Shown piece by piece: positions 16,449 through 24,704 of a DNA stretch of 64,000 nt; positions within the stretch are counted from its first letter, which is position 1; each line of letters begins with the position of its first letter. The notes beneath the pieces were generated by a model. The model worked only from the letters and a program-made list of their open reading frames with translations, was not told where the DNA came from and did no database searches. The position numbers were made by a program, and so were the translations under genes. Source of the stretch: JAJXWB01 sp046349085 (GTDB taxonomy: Bacteria; Pseudomonadota; Alphaproteobacteria; Rhizobiales; Beijerinckiaceae); the NCBI GenBank assembly GCA_046349085.1, contig JAXMDA010000002.1:372001-436000 (forward strand), given 5' to 3'.

Positions 16449-17405
16449 ATGCGGACGCTGATCCTTGTCGCAGGCATGCATCGCAGCGGCACTTCCGCTT
16501 TCACCGGCGCGCTGACATTGGCGGGAGCTGCCCTGCCTGCGGATCCCATGCCTGCAAATTCCGCCAATGAACGCGGTTTCTTCGAATCCATGCCGTTCAT
16601 GCAGCTGCACGACGAAATTCTGGAGTCGGCGTCGACAGACTGGCGAGACTGGCGGGCTTTTCCCGGGAATTGGCATATTGGTTCCGCCGCCGCCTCGTTT
16701 CGCGAACGCGCCATTGAGTTGATCGAGCAGCAATACGGTTCCGCTCCCCTTGTCGCGATCAAGGATCCCCGGATTTGTCGCTTCATGCCTTTCTGGATCG
16801 ACGCCGCGCGCCGGGGCGGCTTTTTGCCCCGCGTCGTGATTCCGTTCCGCGCGCCCTACGAGGTCGCGCAGTCGCTCGCCACACGCGACGAAATGACCGT
16901 GGTGGAAGGGCTGATGCTTTGGCTGCGCCATGTGCTCGACGCGGAGCGCGATAGCCGCGGGCTGCCGCGCGCATTCGTGAGCATGGAAAATTTGCTCGCC
17001 GACTGGGAGGGCGCGCTGGACCGCGTCGGACGACAGATCGACGTCATTTGGCCAGACGTGAACGCTGCCGAGATCAGCGCTTTCCTGGAGCCTTCGCTCA
17101 GACATCATAACCGTTCCGCCGATGGCGCGGCTGGGGTCTGGGCTACGGAAGTCCATGACGCCTTGTCCGAATTCGTCGAACGCCCGCAATCGCAATCAGG
17201 CGCGAGCAGGCTGGATGCGGTGGCGGCGAGTTTTGAGCAGGCGTGCAAACTCTTCGATCCGAGCCTGGGGGCAAGCGCGCCTTTGCCGGAGCTGAACTCG
17301 CCGGACTTCACCCGCGCGCCGTTGCGGCGGCGGACAGCCCTTTTGCGGGCGCGTCTCGAGACGCTCGACGCCGAGATTGCCGCGGCGGCGGCGCGTCGGC
17401 GCTGA
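16449..17405 (+). CDS. PAPS-dependent sulfotransferase family protein
   Basis: The 318-residue protein begins with the 5'-phosphosulfate-binding loop GMHRSGTS (9-16). It also has the 3'-phosphate motif as Arg134 followed by Ser142 (PFRAPYEVAQSLATRDE), which is the canonical R-x7-S spacing. KDPR (105-108) lies between them. These mark a cytosolic carbohydrate-type sulfotransferase that moves sulfate from PAPS to a hydroxyl. It starts 31 bases after the coiled-coil gene on the same strand. The cysD and cysNC genes at 3-6 kb would supply its donor. The acceptor is probably the glycan made by the nearby glycosyltransferases, by inference. The C-terminus is Arg/Ala-rich. Confidence 0.86.
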   Translation: MRTLILVAGMHRSGTSAFTGALTLAGAALPADPMPANSANERGFFESMPFMQLHDEILESASTDWRDWRAFPGNWHIGSAAASFRERAIELIEQQYGSAPLVAIKDPRICRFMPFWIDAARRGGFLPRVVIPFRAPYEVAQSLATRDEMTVVEGLMLWLRHVLDAERDSRGLPRAFVSMENLLADWEGALDRVGRQIDVIWPDVNAAEISAFLEPSLRHHNRSADGAAGVWATEVHDALSEFVERPQSQSGASRLDAVAASFEQACKLFDPSLGASAPLPELNSPDFTRAPLRRRTALLRARLETLDAEIAAAAARRR

Positions 17406-17498
17406 TCGCGCCGGCCTTGGGCCTTGCCGCCCGTGCCATTCCGCGCCCGATGATCATTGGCCCGGCTCCTGCGCGTCAGCGCGCATGGAGGCCACGCC

Positions 17499-18662
17499 AT
17501 GCTCAATCTGTGTCGTTTTGGGACGGATCGGTCCGGATCTGTAGCGGTCCTGTTTTCCGTCGTGCTCGTTCCCGCGCTCATGCTCGTCGGCGCGGCGACT
17601 GACTATGCCCGCGTCGTCGCATCAAAGGCCAAGCTGCAATCGACAGCCGACGCCGCCGTGCTTGCCGCCGGTCTGGACGTCTCCGGGGCGTCGGACGCCG
17701 TGTTGCAGGCCAAGGCGCGGGCTGCGATCGACGCCGCCTTTCCGGCGGGCTCGCCCGTGCGTGTCGCCAGCGTCTCGCTGCGCACGGTCAACAACAACAT
17801 TGTCGTGACCTTGAACGCGGAAACGGCGACCAATTTCGGCGGATTCTTCGGCCTGTCCCGCGTCGCGACGGTGACGACGACGGCCGTGCCGAAGCAGACC
17901 GGCCGCAAGATGGACGTGGACTTCCTGCTCGACGCCTCGGCGTCGATGGGTCTTGCAGCCACGCCTGCCGGGCGCGACCAGTTGCGCGCCGCAGTCGGCT
18001 GCGCTTTCGCCTGTCACGATCCGGAAGGCGGCCAGACCATCAGCAACCTGCAGGTCGCGCAGAACCTCGGCGTTCTCACGCGCCTCGACGTGCTGAAAAA
18101 CGCCGTCGGCGCGATGATCGGCCGCATCGCCGCGACGCAAGGGCCGCGCGACGTCTATCGCGTCGCCATCGACACCTTCGACGATACGCCCGTGCGCGCC
18201 GTGCCGCTGACGACCAATCTCGCCTCGGCGCAGCAGTTCATCCAGACCTATCGGCTGGGGGGCAACACGTCGTTCTCCGGCGCAATGCCGCTGTTCAACG
18301 GCGACGTCGGCTCGCAGGGCGACGGATTCTCCACGCCGAAGAAATTCGCGATCATCGTCACCGACGGCGTGCAGGGCCGGCGCGATCGCGTGGGCGGCTT
18401 CCACCCCTTCGACGCGCGCTTGTGCGACACGCTGAAGGGGCAGGGCGTCACCGTCATGGTGCTGAATACGAAATACATCCCCATGCCGACGGAGGCCGCC
18501 TACCAGCAGACGGTCATGCCGATCCAGAACCAGCTCGAACCCGCGCTGATGGCCTGCGCCTCGACCGGCTATTATTTCTCGGCGACCGATCAGGCGGACA
18601 TCGACCTCGCCTTCAACCGCATCTTCGACGCCATCCAGGCGCGGCTGCGGCTGGTGCAATAG
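17499..18662 (+). CDS. TadG-like protein with N-terminal TadE/G anchor and von Willebrand A domain
   Basis: The 387-residue protein has the Tad-pilus-type start, with SGSVAVLFSVVLVPALMLVG as one membrane segment (12-31) followed by AATDYARVVASKAKLQSTADAA. A von Willebrand A domain with the metal site DASAS (145-149) follows. The ATG at 17499 has GGAGG seven bases upstream. Such proteins are usually displayed outside the inner membrane and tied to Flp/Tad pili or adhesion. Here no tadA, tadB, cpaC or flp gene accompanies it, so it may work alone. A good terminator follows it. Confidence 0.82.
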   Translation: MLNLCRFGTDRSGSVAVLFSVVLVPALMLVGAATDYARVVASKAKLQSTADAAVLAAGLDVSGASDAVLQAKARAAIDAAFPAGSPVRVASVSLRTVNNNIVVTLNAETATNFGGFFGLSRVATVTTTAVPKQTGRKMDVDFLLDASASMGLAATPAGRDQLRAAVGCAFACHDPEGGQTISNLQVAQNLGVLTRLDVLKNAVGAMIGRIAATQGPRDVYRVAIDTFDDTPVRAVPLTTNLASAQQFIQTYRLGGNTSFSGAMPLFNGDVGSQGDGFSTPKKFAIIVTDGVQGRRDRVGGFHPFDARLCDTLKGQGVTVMVLNTKYIPMPTEAAYQQTVMPIQNQLEPALMACASTGYYFSATDQADIDLAFNRIFDAIQARLRLVQ

Positions 18663-18685
18663 CCCCCTCGGATCGCCGGATTTCG

Positions 18686-18716
18686 ACGCGCCGACCTCGT
18701 CGGCGCGTTTTCGTTT
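18686..18716 (+). terminator. Rho-independent terminator after the TadG-like gene
   Basis: ACGCGCCGAC (18686-18695) pairs perfectly with GTCGGCGCGT (18699-18708) around a 3-base loop, followed by TTTTCGTTT. It separates the TadG-like gene from the vanillate locus. Confidence 0.85.
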
Positions 18717-18744
18717 GACTCGTCATTCCCTTCACGGTATCGAG

Positions 18745-18756
18745 ATTGTATACAAT
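18745..18756. promoter_or_regulatory. VanR-type GntR operator ahead of vanA
   Basis: ATTGTATACAAT is a perfect 12-bp palindrome, 20 bases before the vanA ATG. Its form matches operators of FCD-type GntR repressors, for example the ATTGGATCCAAT reported for Caulobacter VanR. The regulator gene lies within the locus. A vanillate-relieved repressor site overlapping the vanA promoter is therefore the likely role. Confidence 0.8.
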
Positions 18757-18776
18757 ATGTATCCGTGGAGGAAACG

Positions 18777-19835
18777 ATGGACACCGGCGCGCTCCCCCCG
18801 TTCCCGCTCAATGCCTGGTACGCAGCGGCCTGGGACCATGAGGTCAAGCGCGACCTGCTGCCGCGCACGATCTGCAACCAGAAAATTGTATTCTGGCGGC
18901 GTTCGGACGGTTCGGTCGCAGCGGTCGAGGATGTCTGCTGGCATCGCCTCCTGCCGCTATCGCTCGGCCGTCTCGACGGCGACGACGTCGTTTGCGGCTA
19001 TCACGGCCTCGCCTTCGACGGCCATGGCCGCTGCACGCGTATGCCCTCGCAGGAACGGCTCAACCCGTCCGCCTGCGTGCGCTCGTTTCCGACCGTGCAG
19101 AAGCATCGCTTCGTCTGGGTCTGGCCCGGCGATCCGGCGCTCGCCGATCCCGCGACCATCCCCGATCTCCACTGGAACGACGATCCGGAATGGGCCGGCG
19201 ACGGCAAGATGATCCCGGTGAAATGCGACTATCGCCTCGTCGTCGACAATCTGATGGACCTGACCCACGAGACCTTCGTGCACGGCTCGTCCATCGGCAA
19301 TGCGGCGGTGGCGGAAACGCCCTTCGTCACCACGCACGGCGACCGCTTCGCCACCGTCACGCGCTGGATGAGCGATATCGAGCCGCCGCCCTTCTGGCGT
19401 GGGCAGTTGGGCAAGCCCGGCAATGTCGACCGCTGGCAGATCATCCGCTTCGAGGCGCCGTGCACCATCGCCATCGACGTCGGCGTCGCGCCGGCCGGCA
19501 CGGGCGCGCCCGACGGCGACCGTTCGCAGGGCGTCAACGGTTATGTATTGAATACAATCACGCCCGAAACCAACGGCACATGCCATTACTTCTGGGCCTT
19601 CGCCCGCAACTACCGCCTGCATGACCAGCGCCTGACGACGGAATTGCGCGAGGGCGTCGCCACCATCTTCCGCGAGGACGAACTGGTGCTGGAAGCGCAG
19701 CAGAAGGCGATCGACGCCAATCCCGGCCGTCCCTTCTACAATCTCAACATCGACGCCGGCTCGATGTGGGCGCGCCGTCTCATCGACCGCATGGTCGCGC
19801 GCGAGGTTCCGCCGTCCGCGCAGGCCGCGGAGTAG
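18777..19835 (+). CDS. vanA: Vanillate O-demethylase oxygenase subunit (Rieske)
   Basis: With VanB, this enzyme removes the methyl group of vanillate to give protocatechuate and formaldehyde. The 352-residue protein has the Rieske ligands Cys54-x-His56 (CWHR) and Cys73-x2-His76 (CGYHG). The mononuclear iron site lies around His164 and His169 (DLTHETFVHG). The ATG at 18777 follows GGAGGAAACG; a GTG 12 bases earlier lies within that ribosome site. Downstream are the regulator and the reductase in one transcript. An operator-like sequence lies inside the gene at 19547-19558, with a half site at 18885-18890. A relative acting on another methoxylated or carboxylated aromatic is possible, but the vanA-vanR-vanB grouping favours vanillate. 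Confidence 0.9.
   Translation: MDTGALPPFPLNAWYAAAWDHEVKRDLLPRTICNQKIVFWRRSDGSVAAVEDVCWHRLLPLSLGRLDGDDVVCGYHGLAFDGHGRCTRMPSQERLNPSACVRSFPTVQKHRFVWVWPGDPALADPATIPDLHWNDDPEWAGDGKMIPVKCDYRLVVDNLMDLTHETFVHGSSIGNAAVAETPFVTTHGDRFATVTRWMSDIEPPPFWRGQLGKPGNVDRWQIIRFEAPCTIAIDVGVAPAGTGAPDGDRSQGVNGYVLNTITPETNGTCHYFWAFARNYRLHDQRLTTELREGVATIFREDELVLEAQQKAIDANPGRPFYNLNIDAGSMWARRLIDRMVAREVPPSAQAAE
19547..19558. promoter_or_regulatory. Second VanR-like operator inside vanA
   Basis: ATTGAATACAAT matches 11 of 12 bases of the palindrome at 18745. It is formed by the unusually AT-rich codons TAT GTA TTG AAT ACA ATC in an otherwise GC-rich gene. It could be an auxiliary operator for DNA looping, about 800 bases downstream of the main site. 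This is inferred from sequence only. Confidence 0.5.
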
Positions 19836-19839
19836 GGCA

Positions 19840-20589
19840 ATGGCCGGGGAACGCGACGAGAAATCGCAATCGCAGACCGTGAAGGCGCAGCTCGCGTTGC
19901 GCGAGCTGATCCTCGAAGGCGCGCTGGCGCCGGGCGAGCGCATCGCCGAACTCGCCATGGTCGATCGCCTGGGGCTTTCGCGCACGCCCTTGCGCGCCGC
20001 GCTCATCAGGCTCGAGCAGGAAGGCCTGCTCGAGGAAATTCCCTCGGGCGGATACGCCGTGCGCGCCTTCAGCGAGGCCGACATTTTCGATTCCATCGAA
20101 ATCCGCGGCACGCTCGAAGGGCTCGCGGCACGTTTCGCGGCGGAGCGCGGCGTCTCCACCACGCGGCTCGCCGAACTCAAGGAATGCGTCGCCGCGCTGG
20201 AGGAAATTGTCGAGGCGCCCGACATGAGCGCCGAGGATTTCGCGCGCTACGTGCCGATGAACGAGCGCTTCCATGCGCTGCTCGTCGAGCTTGCCGACAG
20301 CCCGCCGCTCACGCGCGAGATCGAGCGAGCCACCTCGCTGCCCTTCGCCTCGCCGAGCGGCTTCGTCGAGGCGCAGGCCGCGCTGCCGGAATCGCGCCGC
20401 ATCCTGCTCATCGCGCAGGAACACCACAGGCTGGTCGTGGACGCGATCCAGAACCGCGAAGGCGCGCGCGCCGAAGCCATCATGCGCGAACACGCCCGCC
20501 TCGCGCATCGCAACCTGCAACTCGCGCTGCGCAGCGCCGCGAGCGCCGCCAAGGTGCCGGGCGCCGCGCTCATCCGGCGCCGCGGCTAG
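19840..20589 (+). CDS. vanR: GntR family (FCD) transcriptional regulator of the vanillate locus
   Basis: The 249-residue protein has an N-terminal winged helix (about 14-80, with LGLSRTPLRAALIRLEQEGLL) and an all-helical FCD ligand domain (about 85-235) that typically binds a metal and a carboxylate. This is the VanR architecture. It is expected to repress vanAB by binding the ATTGTATACAAT palindrome until vanillate is present. The gene lies 4 bases after vanA and 10 bases before vanB, so the regulator is made in the operon it controls, which implies negative feedback. Confidence 0.87.
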   Translation: MAGERDEKSQSQTVKAQLALRELILEGALAPGERIAELAMVDRLGLSRTPLRAALIRLEQEGLLEEIPSGGYAVRAFSEADIFDSIEIRGTLEGLAARFAAERGVSTTRLAELKECVAALEEIVEAPDMSAEDFARYVPMNERFHALLVELADSPPLTREIERATSLPFASPSGFVEAQAALPESRRILLIAQEHHRLVVDAIQNREGARAEAIMREHARLAHRNLQLALRSAASAAKVPGAALIRRRG

Positions 20590-20599
20590 GGAGGACATC

Positions 20600-21574
20600 A
20601 TGCTGCAAGCGACAAGACGGCGCGAAGCGCGCGTGCTCGCGGCGCGCGATCTTTCGCCCCATGTGCGCGAAATCCTGATCGCGCCGGAGGGCGGCGCGAC
20701 GCCCTGGACGCCCGGCGCGCATATCGACCTCTCGCTGCCGATGAAGGGCGGAGCGCAGGTCCGCTCCTACTCGCTCGTGGGCGAGGCGGCCGCGAGCTAT
20801 CGCATCGCCGTCAAGCGCGAGGATCAGGGGCGCGGCGGCTCGCGCTTCATGCACTCGCTCGCGCCGGGCGCGAAACTTTTCGTCAGCGAGCCGAAGAACG
20901 CCTTCGCGCTCGATTACTCGCGGCCGGCCTATCTCCTCGTCGCCGGCGGCATCGGCGTCACGCCGATCCTCGGCCAGGCGCAGGCCCTGGCGCGTCATGG
21001 GGCGGCCCTGAGCGTCGCGCTGGCCGCCCGCACGCGCGCCGACATTCTGTTCCTCGACGAGTTTGCGCGCGCTGTCGGCGGGCGCGTCGAATGTTTCGTG
21101 TCGAGCGAGGGCCGTCGCATTGATCCGGCGCGCGCGATCGCGGGTCTCGCCGGCGACGGCGAACTCTACATCTGCGGGCCGCTGCCGCTGGTGGAATCTT
21201 TCCGCAAGGCATGGAGCGAGGCAGGGCGCCCGGCGCACCTCTTCCGCACGGAAACCTTCGGGTCGAGCGGCGAGTTTCAGGCGCAGCCGTTCAAGGTCAA
21301 TGTGCCTGCGCTGGGCCGCACGATCGAAGTCGCCGCCGATTGCTCCATGCTCGACGCGCTCGAAGCCGCCGGCGTCGAAATGATCTCGGACTGCCGGCGC
21401 GGCGAATGCGGCCTCTGCGCGGTCGACGTGCTCGACTCCAACACGCCGCTCGACCATCGCGACGTCTTCTTCAGCGAGGAAGAGCGGCGCGCGGCAAAAA
21501 AGATCTGCGCCTGCGTCTCGCGCGCCGTCGGCGGCGAGATTTCGATCGATACGGGCTACCGGCCGGACATCTGA
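20600..21574 (+). CDS. vanB: Vanillate O-demethylase oxidoreductase subunit
   Basis: VanB passes electrons from NAD(P)H through flavin and a [2Fe-2S] centre to VanA. The 324-residue product follows the phthalate dioxygenase reductase order: FMN domain (VRSYSLVGE near 55), NAD domain (AGGIGVTPILGQAQ near 115) and a C-terminal plant-type ferredoxin with CRRGECGLC (265-273) and a fourth cysteine near 303. The ATG at 20600 has GGAGG six bases upstream. It completes the vanA-vanR-vanB operon. Confidence 0.92.
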   Translation: MLQATRRREARVLAARDLSPHVREILIAPEGGATPWTPGAHIDLSLPMKGGAQVRSYSLVGEAAASYRIAVKREDQGRGGSRFMHSLAPGAKLFVSEPKNAFALDYSRPAYLLVAGGIGVTPILGQAQALARHGAALSVALAARTRADILFLDEFARAVGGRVECFVSSEGRRIDPARAIAGLAGDGELYICGPLPLVESFRKAWSEAGRPAHLFRTETFGSSGEFQAQPFKVNVPALGRTIEVAADCSMLDALEAAGVEMISDCRRGECGLCAVDVLDSNTPLDHRDVFFSEEERRAAKKICACVSRAVGGEISIDTGYRPDI

Positions 21575-21606
21575 GGCGGCAAGGAATTTGCCACAATCAA
21601 GCGATC

Positions 21607-21765
21607 GTCTTTGCGAGCCAACGGGTCGCGCGAAGCGCGCCCGATGACAGGCTCCGCGAAGCAATCCATCCACAGAACCTGATAGTCTTGGGGATGGATC
21701 GCCACGCCGCGCTTTTCGAAGTCGGATATATCCGACTTCGCATCATGCTCCTCGCGATGACGGCG
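21607..21765. repeat. Family B palindromic repeat with a 24-bp perfect palindrome
   Basis: The gap after vanB holds an element that begins TTGCGAGCCAACGGGTCGCG, continues through GCGAAGCAATCCATCCA and closes with the reverse-oriented CTCGCGATGACGGCG. The same left half occurs at 33553-33615. Inside it, 21717-21740 is a perfect 24-bp palindrome centred on GGATATATCC. It resembles REP/BIME elements common between genes in Hyphomicrobiales and could also stabilise or end the van transcript. Confidence 0.75.
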
Positions 21766-21791
21766 AAGTTTCCGTCAAGAACCGTCTCGCT

Positions 21792-22349
21792 TTAAGCCTT
21801 CTTGCGCTTTTCCAGCGCGATCAGCAGCGAGGCGATCTGCGCGGAATGGTCGAAGCCGCCGGCGAGCGCCGTCGCGCGCGCCTGCGCCAGCGGCATCAGC
21901 TCGACGGCGATCTCCTCGCTCTCGTCGAGCGATTGCTCGGCCACGCGCCGCGCGCCTTCCGCGAGCACGATATGAATCCTGTTCGTCTGGTTCGCGGGAT
22001 TGTTGGTGATCACGCCGACATGCGTGAGCCGTTCTGCCGCGTAGCCCGTCTCCTCCCGCAATTCGCGCGCGGCGGCGGCGAGAGGGTCGGCATCCGTCGC
22101 GTCGATGCAGCCCGACGGGATTTCCAGCGTCACCCGGGCCATCCCGTGCCGGTACTGGCGGATGACGACGAGGTTTTCGTCGGCGTCGATGGCGATCACC
22201 TGCACCCAGTCGGGATAGGCGAGCACGTAGTAGGGCTTGATCTCGAGGCCGTCCGCGCGGACGCAATCGTCTGCGCGCAAGTCGATCCACTTGTCCTTGA
22301 CCAGCGTGCGCGTCGCCGTCACGCGCCAGGGCTGCGGCAGTCTCGTCAT
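21792..22349 (-). CDS. Nudix hydrolase (ADP-ribose pyrophosphatase-like)
   Basis: The 185-residue protein carries a Nudix box ending in ARELREETGY and starting at the Gly of SGCIDA. It also has the preceding strand VVIRQYRHGM, typical of the ADP-ribose/NDP-sugar pyrophosphatase (NudF/NudE) branch. It would hydrolyse a nucleoside diphosphate derivative with a divalent metal. The start MTRLPQPWRVTAT overlaps the stop of the upstream esterase gene as ATGA, showing translational coupling. The exact substrate is unknown. Confidence 0.85.
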   Translation of the reverse strand: MTRLPQPWRVTATRTLVKDKWIDLRADDCVRADGLEIKPYYVLAYPDWVQVIAIDADENLVVIRQYRHGMARVTLEIPSGCIDATDADPLAAAARELREETGYAAERLTHVGVITNNPANQTNRIHIVLAEGARRVAEQSLDESEEIAVELMPLAQARATALAGGFDHSAQIASLLIALEKRKKA

Positions 22350-23254
22350 GGGGCGGCGTCCGGCAGGGAGTCGAAGAAGTCGAGGATCGCCTCGGGCGCT
22401 GAAAACTGGCTGGTCGTGGCGCCGAAAGCGAATTGCGGCAGGGCGTTTCCGCCGTAGGATTGATGGCCTCCGCCTTCGACCCGGTAGAGAACGACCGGCG
22501 CCGACGCCTTGCAGCGCCATGCGATGCGGCTGATCGCCGTCGTCCGCGAATCGCCGTCGGGCGAGCGGGTGGTTTCGGGCGCCTTGCAGCCGTTAGCGTG
22601 CGCGAAAAGCTCCGCCGTGCGCTCGGCGCCCCAGACGTCTCCGTTGCGGCCGCGGAATCCGACGCCGCCGCCCTCGTAGGGCACCAGCGGGTCCGCCGCG
22701 CCCGCGATCATCGCGAGCGGCAGTTCGCGCTTCGGCCGGCAGGCCTCCGCCGTCTCGGCGCCGATGCCCGCGATGACCGTGCCGAACGCCCTGAAGTGCT
22801 CCGGCGCCTCGCACATCATGCGGAACGTCATGAAGCCGCCGTTGGAAATGCCGGCGAGATAGAGCCGGCGACGATCGGCCACGCCGTCGGCAATGAGACG
22901 GTCGGCGAGAGCTTTGAGGAAACCGACATCGTCGGCGCCCGTCCGGAAATTGCGTCCGTCGACCCACACGCGCCCGAGGCCGTTGGGAAAGACGGCGTTG
23001 TAGCCGCGCGCCGCGGCGGATTCCCTGAAATGCGTCGCGCGGGCGGCGAGCGCCGCGCCCATGTATGCGCCGTGCAGGACGATGATGGTCGGACGCGGCT
23101 TCCCGCCCTGCGCTTCGACAATCGCCGTGCGCGATCCATCCTGCGTTTCGATCGTCAGCGTCCGTTCGTCGGCGCGCAGGGCGGCGACAGGGATCGAGAG
23201 CGCCAGCGCGCTCACGACCATTCGGAGAAATGCCCGTCCGGATAGATGCGCCAT
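22346..23254 (-). CDS. Secreted alpha/beta-hydrolase of the polyhydroxybutyrate depolymerase / feruloyl esterase type
   Basis: The 302-residue product has a signal peptide (about residues 1-27, SALALSIPVAALRA) and an LpqC-like esterase fold. The oxyanion region is VLHGAYMGA (59-67) and the nucleophile is Ser137 in GISNGG. Asp lies in GAADPLVPYEGG and His in EGGGHQSYGG. It could free aromatic acids or hydrolyse polyester, and its position close to vanAB makes a feruloyl-ester role attractive but unproven. The ATG at 23254 (GAAGGC upstream) lies 43 bases inside the preceding gene; Met12 at 23221 is an alternative. Confidence 0.8.
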   Translation of the reverse strand: MAHLSGRAFLRMVVSALALSIPVAALRADERTLTIETQDGSRTAIVEAQGGKPRPTIIVLHGAYMGAALAARATHFRESAAARGYNAVFPNGLGRVWVDGRNFRTGADDVGFLKALADRLIADGVADRRRLYLAGISNGGFMTFRMMCEAPEHFRAFGTVIAGIGAETAEACRPKRELPLAMIAGAADPLVPYEGGGVGFRGRNGDVWGAERTAELFAHANGCKAPETTRSPDGDSRTTAISRIAWRCKASAPVVLYRVEGGGHQSYGGNALPQFAFGATTSQFSAPEAILDFFDSLPDAAP

Positions 23255-23625
23255 GCCTTCAGCCCCGACTTGGCGATGACCGTGCGCCCGGCCTTCGCCT
23301 GCGCGACGAGATGCTTGAAGACGAGCGGATGGCGCCAGGCCATGGGCTTGGTCGGCTCGCAGACCGCCTGATAATCCTCGTTGTCGGGATCTTCCATCAG
23401 GATCGTGCCGACCTTGTCCGGCCGCAGCGTCGGCGGCAGGTCGCGCTCCATCATCCAGTCGCATTCGAAGTCGCGGCAAACCTGCGGGCGCGTCGCATAG
23501 GCGTCGCAGCCGCCGCCCTTGATGCAGTGCTTGCACACGACGCCCATGGGCTTGTTGAAGAAATCGATCTCGAGGGCGGTGCAGCACATCGTGCAGGAAC
23601 CGCAGGATTTTCCGGGAATGGCCAT
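23212..23625 (-). CDS. YkgJ-type cysteine-cluster protein
   Basis: The 137-residue protein has the cluster CGSCTMCC (8-15), then CKHC and CDAY and a CRDFECDW segment, matching the zinc/iron-chelating YkgJ (CxxCxxCC) family. These proteins are thought to bind an Fe-S cluster or zinc, and no reaction is established. It overlaps the following esterase gene by 43 bases and is co-directional with it and with the Nudix gene, so the three may be one transcript. Confidence 0.8.
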   Translation of the reverse strand: MAIPGKSCGSCTMCCTALEIDFFNKPMGVVCKHCIKGGGCDAYATRPQVCRDFECDWMMERDLPPTLRPDKVGTILMEDPDNEDYQAVCEPTKPMAWRHPLVFKHLVAQAKAGRTVIAKSGLKAWRIYPDGHFSEWS

Positions 23626-23699
23626 AGGCGCCGTAGTTTGAAACGAATCGTCGCGGCCATTGTGGCCGCAAGCGCGTCACATACAAGCGTGGCAGGCGG

Positions 23700-24704
23700 T
23701 CACGGCGGCGGCGATCCGAACCAGCGCCGGCAGGCGCGGCTGAAACTGGTCGAATCCGTGTAGCCCAGCGCCGCCGCCATATCGTCGCGCGACAGGCTTC
23801 GGGCCTCGAGCATCTTGCGCGCGCGATCCCGCAACACGCCATCGAGCGTCTCGCGATAGCCGGCGCTGGCGCCGGCGAACCGGCGTTGCAGCGTGCGCCG
23901 CGAGCAGTGCAGGGACCGCGCGGCCTCCGCCTCGCTCAGGCGATGCGGCAGCGCGGCCTCGGCCATGCGGCGAACCGTCTCCACGATCGACGGCGCGCCG
24001 AACACGCGCTGCCGCGCCTCTTCCAGCGATGCGATCGCTTTCTCGTGCAGCGCAGGGTCCGCGAATGGCGACGGGCGCTCGCACAATGCGCGCGGCACGT
24101 CGAATGCGAACGCGCGGGCGCCGAATTTCACACGGCAAATGAAGCGCGCACGCAGTCTTTCCTCGTAGCTCGGGGCGCCCCACGGAAATTCCATGGTCGC
24201 TTGTTCGAGCCCGTCCTCCAGAACCTCGCCAAACCGCACCTGCACGTTCAAGGCGACGGCAAGGGCGATTGTGCGCCATGCGGCCTTCTCCATATGCAGC
24301 GCGGGTTCGATTTCGATCCGCGTCGTCCTGCCCGACGCGCGCAGACGGGCGCGAATGAACGGCGCGAAGGTCGGGCCGTGATCTGCGGCGACTGCCAGCG
24401 CCGCGGCGATCGTCGGCGCCGTGCGCGTGGCGACGTCGAGCGCGCCCTGCAAGGGATTGGACCAGACCGTTGTCGCCGCCAGCGGCCAGTCCTCGCCGTA
24501 GCGGCTCGTGATGGCGGTCAGGGTCGCGATCAGAGTCTCGACCGTCATTTCCGCGCCCGGCCGGTCGACAAGCGTCGCATCCAGGCCGAATCCCGCCAGG
24601 AGCGCGGCGCGCTCTTCGTCCGAGCGGGCGTAATGTTTCAGCAGGGCGCGCGCATAGCCGGCCGAAACCGGCGTGCGCGCGCGTTCGTCGGATGCTCCAG
24701 CCAT
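23700..24704 (-). CDS. AraC family regulator divergent from alkB
   Basis: The 334-residue protein has an N-terminal arabinose-binding-like domain of the OruR/ArgR-like type (about 15-215) and a C-terminal double helix-turn-helix (about 245-330, with LHCSRRTLQRRFAGAS and AAALGYTDSTSFSRACRRW). The ATG at 24704 (MAGASDERART) starts the conserved part; the frame is open another 44 codons into the intergenic region. It is divergent from the AlkB gene with 115 bases between, so it is the likely activator of that gene in response to a hydrocarbon or fatty-acid-like ligand, by inference. Confidence 0.85.
   Translation of the reverse strand: MAGASDERARTPVSAGYARALLKHYARSDEERAALLAGFGLDATLVDRPGAEMTVETLIATLTAITSRYGEDWPLAATTVWSNPLQGALDVATRTAPTIAAALAVAADHGPTFAPFIRARLRASGRTTRIEIEPALHMEKAAWRTIALAVALNVQVRFGEVLEDGLEQATMEFPWGAPSYEERLRARFICRVKFGARAFAFDVPRALCERPSPFADPALHEKAIASLEEARQRVFGAPSIVETVRRMAEAALPHRLSEAEAARSLHCSRRTLQRRFAGASAGYRETLDGVLRDRARKMLEARSLSRDDMAAALGYTDSTSFSRACRRWFGSPPP

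Noticed and set aside
15582..17195. A 537-codon frame antisense to the coiled-coil and sulfotransferase genes
   Set aside because: The plus-strand genes show repeats and PAPS-binding motifs; the antisense frame is low-complexity and lacks any signature.
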